From assembly GCA_019916065.1 (NCBI GenBank), contig CM034238.1:34006402-34070401 (forward strand): 64,000 nucleotides of DNA, read 5' to 3'. Position numbers and translations under genes: made by a program. The first letter of the stretch is position 1; each line of letters opens with the position of its first letter. Origin of the DNA: Vitellaria paradoxa (lineage: Eukaryota; Streptophyta; Magnoliopsida; Ericales; Sapotaceae). Below, in pieces: positions 58,731 to 64,000 of this stretch. The notes beneath the pieces were generated by a model. That model was not told where the DNA came from. It ran no database searches and worked only from the letters and a program-made list of their open reading frames with translations.

Positions 58731-60430
58731 AATATAACTTGGAGCTTTTGGCCTAAACAACACCAAGGTTGCATGTGAGGAGGAGCCAAGGCAAGCTAGA
58801 ATAAAGAAAGTGCAAGAAAAGTCCAAAGACTCCCAAGACTTCATCAACTTCCGAAGAGCCATCCCAAGGCATAAGATCGACTACCATGGCTACCAAAGAG
58901 AAGGAAATGGTTCGAAGTTCAAAATGGTTGAAGTGGTGTGTAATTGAAGTTCCAGCTCAACACCCTCTCAGTTTTACAACCATAACTTTTTCCTCACAAC
59001 TCCAAGTGGTGCAATTTTCTTGGGTTAGAAACAAGACTTGAAGTGCTACAACTTTCGTGTTTTAGCCAAAGCCCAAATCGATCATCTTGAAGGTCAAAAT
59101 CACGTTGGAAGTCAGGGACAGAAAGCTATTTAAGAAGCACTATTCACCGTGGTTGCCAATGGGTGCCCCACATCTATCATGGGCACCCTTCAGCGGCCAT
59201 GGGCACCCCACCATGAATCAGTTGGGCGCCTACCGAGAGGGGAAATTTGGCTGCTCTTTGAGGAATTTTATCAAACAGTTGGGAAATGTCCTTCAGGGAT
59301 GCCCCACACCAACCATAGGCGCCCGTCAACTTTTATTGTTGGATTTCTTTATTCTATTTGATATACTAATTTTACCCTTGAGTAAAAACATTTATAAAAA
59401 AGGAAGAACGTCAGATTGGGGGCTATCTCTCATCTCTCTCTCTCTACGCACTTCTCTCTCTTTCCTTAGTTTAGCTTAGATTAGGGTTAGGGTTTAAGCT
59501 TTCAAGTCTTCATTTTTGGATTGGTTGTACTTCAATACTCGTAAGTTTAATTTCAATGCACTTTCTTTGTTCATGTTATTTCGTCATTGTGCTGATTTAC
59601 TTTTCCTCGCACTTGTTCTTCTTTAATATATTATTGTGTGTTGTTAGTTTAGATTTTCATTATGCTCGTAGGTTAGTTTTATTCTTGGCTTCAAGCTATT
59701 GAAAGTATTGTGGTTGGTTTTGGTTTAATCGGATGCAAATGGTTTTTACGAAAGCATTTTTTTGGCTTTCAATTGAAATCTCTTGGTAAAGCTAGGGTTC
59801 TTACGAAACCTACTCACCCGTGTTACAACCGTAGCTCGGTTACAAGTTTTCACTTGTGCACACCAAGTGTTTGGTTCAATGTCCTGGTGAGTTAGACTCT
59901 TATTTTCCAAAACCCAATTAGGTTTTCTTATGAAATCAAGTTGCCTATGTTACAATCTTCACTTGGTTACGAGTTCACACGTGCATATCAAGTGCTTGAT
60001 TCAATAGCTCGGTGACTTAGAACTTATTTTGTAAAACCAAAATATAGGCTTTCCTATGAAATCAGTTCACCTGTGTTACAATCAAAGCTCGGTTGCACTT
60101 ATGCACACTAGGTGTTTGATTCAATACCCCGGTGAACCTGAAACTATTTTCAAAAGCCTCTACTTACTTTGAGATTTCCACAAATCATATTTTAAATAAC
60201 ATCTTCCGACCCAACAACGCATGTGCATTTGTTGAGTTGAGTTATTAATGTATTTGAGAAAACCATTAACACCCCGGTACCGGATTTGGCTTGTAGTCAA
60301 GATTGTTTTAGTTAATATTATTTCTAATACCTTTGCTTTAGTTTAATTCCTTCACTCCACCATCCTCAACCAAACCCATATCTAAGCATTCCCACAATCT
60401 AAATTTAGTTTGCGTCACGTTGTTCTCTGG
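58731..60430. mobile_element. Retroelement-like insertion of unknown type
   Basis: This segment has no CACTA-like features. It contains a GC-rich phrase with GGGTGCCCC, GGGCACCC and GGGCGCC (59160-59330), a TTAGGGTTAGGGTTT stretch (59481-59495), a tandem repeat (59801-60165), and an end resembling the 3' part of large plant gypsy LTRs. No boundary repeats or coding sequence were found. Confidence 0.4.
59801..60165 (+). repeat. Tandem repeat, unit about 126 bp, three copies
   Basis: Units start at 59801 (TTACGAAACC), 59928 (TTATGAAATC) and 60053 (CCTATGAAATC). Each carries TGTTACAA, then TCGGTTACAAG or a variant, a TGCACA stretch and TTGATTCAAT. Confidence 0.85.
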
Positions 60431-60693
60431 TGCATATACAGAGTATGACTGATGTCGTTTCTGCATCATGTAGTTGGAGAAGCACGTAGACATGCTGTTG
60501 AAATTTTGTCTAACTAGGGAATGAAGGCATCAAGTTGTTGAGTGCAATTTGGATCATGCGTTCTCAAATAGGATAGGACCAACCACCCTATAGTGCAAAG
60601 GTGAAGTTTAAGACTGGGTGACTTGCATAATGCACGATCCCTTAGGCTAATTGTGCCTCTTCATTTTGAAACTCTGTAAAAATATTTAGCGAG

Positions 60694-61390
60694 ATGGATA
60701 AAAGTTGGATCGATTTTCCAAACAGGATGTCTACAGAATATATGAAGGGGATAAACTAGTCCATCATATTCACCAACAAGTTTCATAGCGAGTACATCAA
60801 CTGTCCTTGTAAGAAATGTATAAACCGGTATTACTACATATGGGAGCCCTTCAGGGAGCATTTGATTCGTAATAGGTTCTTGAATTAGTATAAGTATTGG
60901 ACTCTTCACGGGGAAGAGTATGCCCCCTCTCACCAAGAGAAAACAATTGAGGTGGAAGCCGAGGCTACAGAGGAGGCTGATCTAATGCTCATGATGTTAG
61001 TTGATATCGTGTGTGGATTGGCACTAAAAAACACAATCTGTCATACTAATTTGACGGGTGGGAGTAATCCTCACTCAGGTGTAGACGACGAAGCCTTAAG
61101 ATATTTTAAAATACTCGACAATGCGCAAACAAAATTTTATCTTGGATTCAAAGATTTTAGTAAATTGTTATTCATCGTTGAACTGTTATATTTGAAGGCA
61201 TTGAATCAGTGGTCGGATATGTCTTTCGACATGCTACTATAGTTATTACATAAAGTTTTACCATCAGGAACAAACTTGCTGATTTGTACTACGAGACTCA
61301 CAAGCTAATTGAAAATCTGGGATTCACGTATAAGAATTTGAATTTATATTACGAGGCTCGCAAGCAAAGTTTATTTTAAATATTTTTTTT
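60694..61390 (+). pseudogene. CACTA transposase-associated domain and start of Tnp2
   Basis: From ATG 60694 the frame reads MDKSWIDFPNRMSTEYMKGI, then YINCPCKKCIN and YWTLHGEEYAP, the N-terminal zinc domain of CACTA transposases. It has stops at the phenylalanine-rich middle and before the YKYW block. The open frame at 60952-61242 continues with acidic residues and DNAQTKFYLGFKDFSKL, and a piece reading THKLIENLGFTYK follows. The catalytic Tnp2 core seen in CACTA-A is missing here. Confidence 0.82.
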
Positions 61391-61429
61391 AAATTATAAT
61401 AAATCTATCTCGTTTAACCTGTATGTAGA

Positions 61430-62400
61430 TATGTTGGGATGCTCTAGGAGGAGATCTAGTCCTCAGACGATGGCTTAGCATCTCGACCTATCTTATGCAG
61501 GTCGTAGCTCAACAGACACCATCCCGCCATCATCTTCCACATTAGCGCATTCTTCGACACACCTTAAGTGTCTGACCATACTATGACGAGTATAAGTTGT
61601 TGGTTTAAGATTTTTTTAACTGTTAAAAATTTTCCTTTGGACTTATTAAACTTAATATTTTATATGTAATAGATTCTCCCATTCTAAGTAGGCCTTCTTG
61701 GTCTGGTAGAAGGCCTTCGAAGACATTGCCGTAGTAGAACTGAGATCATAGTGCATGACCGTGTAGTAGGATGACATGGCACACCTCGTGGGGAAGGCCG
61801 GACGGTCCTTCATCTCCTAGATTAGACACATGGTTTGAAATCTAATCTGATTCCCGTTGACCACCCTCAATTGGAACGTTTTCCTACCTAACGCATTCGA
61901 GGTCTCTGGCTTAAGGTGTAGGTATCATAGTTTGCTTAATATCATAAGTGGTGTCTGTGTTAAAACTTATAATATTAAACAAGATTATATAATTTGTCCT
62001 CTTCAAGCTAATGTGGTTAGGGTTCTTCCAGACTTCTGGGACGTTCGCTATGGCAAGTGCTAGAAGATGTGGAAGGACTATAAGAACAAGGTCAAATCTA
62101 GCCATTGGAAAGGCTATGAGACTGACCCTAACATCATTCATTGGGTATCGTTGGGGGTCCTCCCCGCTGATGCGTTGAGCTTGCTAGTTACTGGTCGAGA
62201 AAAGAGCCACAAGTAAGTAGATTGTAATCTGAATTTTTTCCTTAAGTTTTTAAGTTATAATGTGTAACTTATAAAAGCTAATCAACAAGAGGTGGCTAAG
62301 AAAAATTCACGAAACCGAGGAATGTAGGGCCCTGGCCACAAGGAGGGGACTCTACACTTTACGTAGGTCTGTTGCGAGGTAGAATGTTAGTCTACCATGT
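61430..62400 (+). pseudogene. CACTA second ORF (Ptta/En/Spm type)
   Basis: A plus-strand coding-like region in several frames includes VVRVLPDFWDVRYGKC, MWKDYKNKVKSSHWKGYETD, IIHWVSLGVLPADALSLLV and a lysine-rich ANQQEVAKKNSRN segment. This is the pattern of the plant transposase family that accompanies Tnp2, thought to bind subterminal repeats. Stops and frameshifts break it. Confidence 0.75.
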
Positions 62401-63500
62401 AAAAATTTCATTTATTTTCATGTCATATGAAAATAAACTATTAACATATAATTTTCCATTCAATAGTTGGAGAAGTAGGGCTGAAGGGCTGATCGGATGG
62501 CTATCTAGTTAGCGACCCGTAATGAGGATTTGCTAGGTTTAGGCCATATGGGTAATTAAGGCTTTATTTTGGCCAATGAGTATATTCAATTTTTCTTTAC
62601 ATAATTTAGTTACTGATCTTTCTTATCCATCTTATTATGTTTCCCTTAGGCTTAGTTTAAGGCACATCTAGCCAAGCTACCGACAGATGAAAGGGAGTCC
62701 TAGGCAAGGAAAGGTGAGATATTCTTTTCTATTGTCGAACGTGATGACAACGGATATATGCTCACGTAGGTGTGGACATTCCACGTCAACCTATCGCATG
62801 AGTGGAGGCATCCTGTCAGGTCAGACGCCGCAGCTAGGACATGTTCCAGACTCTCCATGTGGAAATGGATGCGTGAGATGTGTCGCTTCGGCTCGGGATG
62901 ATGGCCGAGATAAGGAGATTCTTCTCTCAGAGTCAAAGCCATCCTCCCCCCTCCTCATGTTAGAAATATTAATTTTTTATTTATAGCAAATTAAAATTTT
63001 ACAAATTTATTTATTTATGTTTTGTTGTCACGTTCTCATTCACTTATTGTTTCATTGTAGGACCTAAATGATGGTAGCTGCCCTTTTTGGATTGGACTGG
63101 GGTAATTCTGACCAACATATTGTGTATTTTTGTATTTTATTTTTCGTATTTTGTAAATTAATTGTTTTTACTTTTTGTGTACATTTGTATATAACAAAAT
63201 TTATAACTAAATTTTGTATTGCTTTTATATATATTAATGAACATTTTTGTTTTATTTTATTTAAAAAAATTTCTATTACATGTGCAATTTAAATTATAAC
63301 CAAAAAATTAATTTAGAAATAAATATTTAAAAGTACATAACATAAATAATAACTGAATTTGAAAAATTAATAAAAAAGTAATTAAAATGATTAAAAAAAG
63401 TAATAATTACCCTATAAAAAATTTAAAAAATAAAAAGACGCTAATGAAAATAATATTAAATGTAAAAATAAAAAATAATAATTAATAAAAAAAATTAATT
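62401..63500. other. Distal CACTA-B region
   Basis: Moderately GC-rich, possibly coding-derived sequence to about 62960 is followed by AT-rich DNA. The open frames at 62687-62986 on both strands match no family I recognise. Confidence 0.4.
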
Positions 63501-63758
63501 ACCCTTTTACAATTGCTAGTGCTGGTTGCTAATAAGAAACTAGCGGCTGTTAATGTCTTTGCACCAAATGGGGGCAAATGACACGAAGTTCCCTAGAAAG
63601 CATTAGCAATCACTAGCTTTTTATTAACAACCACCATTAACGGTCGCAAAAGGGATCCAACTAAATTCACCAATGGTCACCACTTCAATTGCTATTACAA
63701 TAATGATCGCATTCACTACCCCCAATTATTGTGACCGCCACCCTATTTCCTAGTAGTG
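63501..63758 (+). other. CACTA-B 3' terminal region
   Basis: Subterminal motifs GGTTGCTAAT, ACGGTCGCAAAA, TGGTCACC and GTGACCGCC lead to the terminus TTTCCTAGTAGTG. They are the counterparts of the 5' motifs at 42165 and 58228. Confidence 0.82.
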
Positions 63759-64000
63759 TATATCTCACAGCCTAAAGTAGATAGCTCAGGGACTTGCCTT
63801 GGATGTGATAAAATATTCGGGCTATGTCATAAATGGTTCTCATTATCATACAAAGGACCATGATAACTCACGAGTCAACCAAAATAGCAGGGTTAGCTTA
63901 GTAGCAATAGCAATGCAGGTTACTAGCCATAAGAATAAGAATCCTATGTACGTAAAGATGAACTTTTATGAGTTATAAAAGATAGAAGTTTTGATGTGCA
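63759..64000 (+). pseudogene. CACTA-A Tnp2 transposase, C-terminal part
   Basis: After the TAT duplication the plus strand reads VIKYSGYVINGSHYHTKDHD and then VSLVAIAMQVTSHKNKNPMY, the conserved C-terminal domain of CACTA Tnp2 proteins. It continues the gene broken at 42108. A stop follows NFYEL near 63977, and the window ends before the element does. Confidence 0.85.

Larger units (their letters stand above)
42109..63758 (+). mobile_element. CACTA-B transposon inserted in CACTA-A
   Basis: The left terminus CATTACTAGAAAA (42109) and the right terminus TTTCCTAGTAGTG (ending 63758) are inverted and flanked by the 3-bp duplication TAT (42106-42108 and 63759-63761). Tnp2 coding sequence breaks off at the left flank and continues after the right flank, which confirms both ends. 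Subterminal CGACC/GGTCG motifs occur near both ends. The 21.6-kb span is mostly later insertions. The recognisable CACTA-B coding remains lie at 60694-62400. Confidence 0.85.
37268..64000 (+). mobile_element. CACTA-A (En/Spm) transposon, runs off the right edge
   Basis: The 5' end reads CGCTACTACAAAAAAG, one base from the CACTA terminal consensus, and cuts a copia integrase. Subterminal DNA holds repeated GAGATAAAA and CTGAGATAAAA phrases (about 37360-37735). A Tnp2-type transposase gene follows on the plus strand (40176-42108). It is split by CACTA-B and resumes at 63759. The 3' terminus is not in the window. Confidence 0.82.

Noticed and set aside
59481..59500. TTAGGGTTAGGGTTT, resembling the plant telomere repeat.
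   Set aside because: Only about two imperfect units are present, which is common by chance and in plant leader sequences. It is not an interstitial telomere array.
62687..62986. A 99-codon plus-strand frame (with an 80-codon frame opposite) in distal CACTA-B.
   Set aside because: It matches no protein I recognise, lacks a splice or promoter context and sits in decayed transposon sequence.
1..64000. Search for tRNA genes, rRNA, CRISPR arrays or bacterial-type operons.
   Set aside because: No cloverleaf with conserved box A/B spacing, no rRNA-like conserved blocks and no regularly spaced repeat-spacer structure were seen. The sequence is plant nuclear in character.

Overview
The window looks like nuclear DNA of a eudicot plant. 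It is AT-rich, has one intron-split gene of plant type (an abscisic acid 8'-hydroxylase, CYP707A), and is otherwise almost wholly transposable elements and their decayed remains: Ty1/copia and Ty3/gypsy LTR retrotransposons, solo LTRs, CACTA (En/Spm) transposons, hAT and other MITEs, minisatellites and microsatellites. I saw no tRNA, rRNA or CRISPR. The species cannot be told from the sequence.

Layout. 492-7148: a complete Ty1/copia element on the minus strand with two LTRs, TSD TATTA, primer-binding site and polypurine tract, but with several stop codons and a frameshift. 8214-10360: a tandem duplication (unit about 1.08 kb) that copied the last exon and downstream region of the P450 gene. 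10259-13780: the CYP707A gene, minus strand, nine exons, 473 codons, apparently intact, with a TATA box and poly(A) signal and a MITE-like insert in intron 5. 14374-20865: intergenic DNA with a putative solo LTR and MITE-like elements. 20866-24540: the 5' part of a Ty3/gypsy element. 25764-31960: a three-level nest in which a long-TIR element holds a copia element, which holds an unclassified dispersed repeat. 32500-32820: an unexplained GC-rich island. 34579-37267: the 3' half of another copia element on the minus strand.

37268 to the right edge is a large nest. CACTA-A starts at 37268 inside the copia integrase gene. Its Tnp2 transposase gene is broken at 42108 by CACTA-B, which ends at 63758 with a 3-bp TSD (TAT), and Tnp2 coding sequence resumes at 63759. 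CACTA-B was itself invaded. A solo gypsy LTR (42756-49736, TSD GCATG) holds a hAT MITE, a second solo LTR (44333-46638, TSD TAATG) and a second copy of the unclassified repeat. Further right lie an AT-rich tandem region, an LTR remnant, a decayed minus-strand coding region that may be an endogenous pararetrovirus fragment, a third solo LTR (55191-57622), a second internal CACTA 5' end (58190), and broken CACTA transposase genes.

The one gene likely to matter to the plant is CYP707A, which catabolises abscisic acid. The other genes are mobile-element genes and every one I could follow is broken. I found no convincing new multi-gene system. The most unusual observations are the nest resolved by matching target-site duplications, the terminal-exon duplication behind CYP707A, and a two-copy dispersed repeat with a terminal hairpin. 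All calls rest on reading the sequence by eye; no database search was run.
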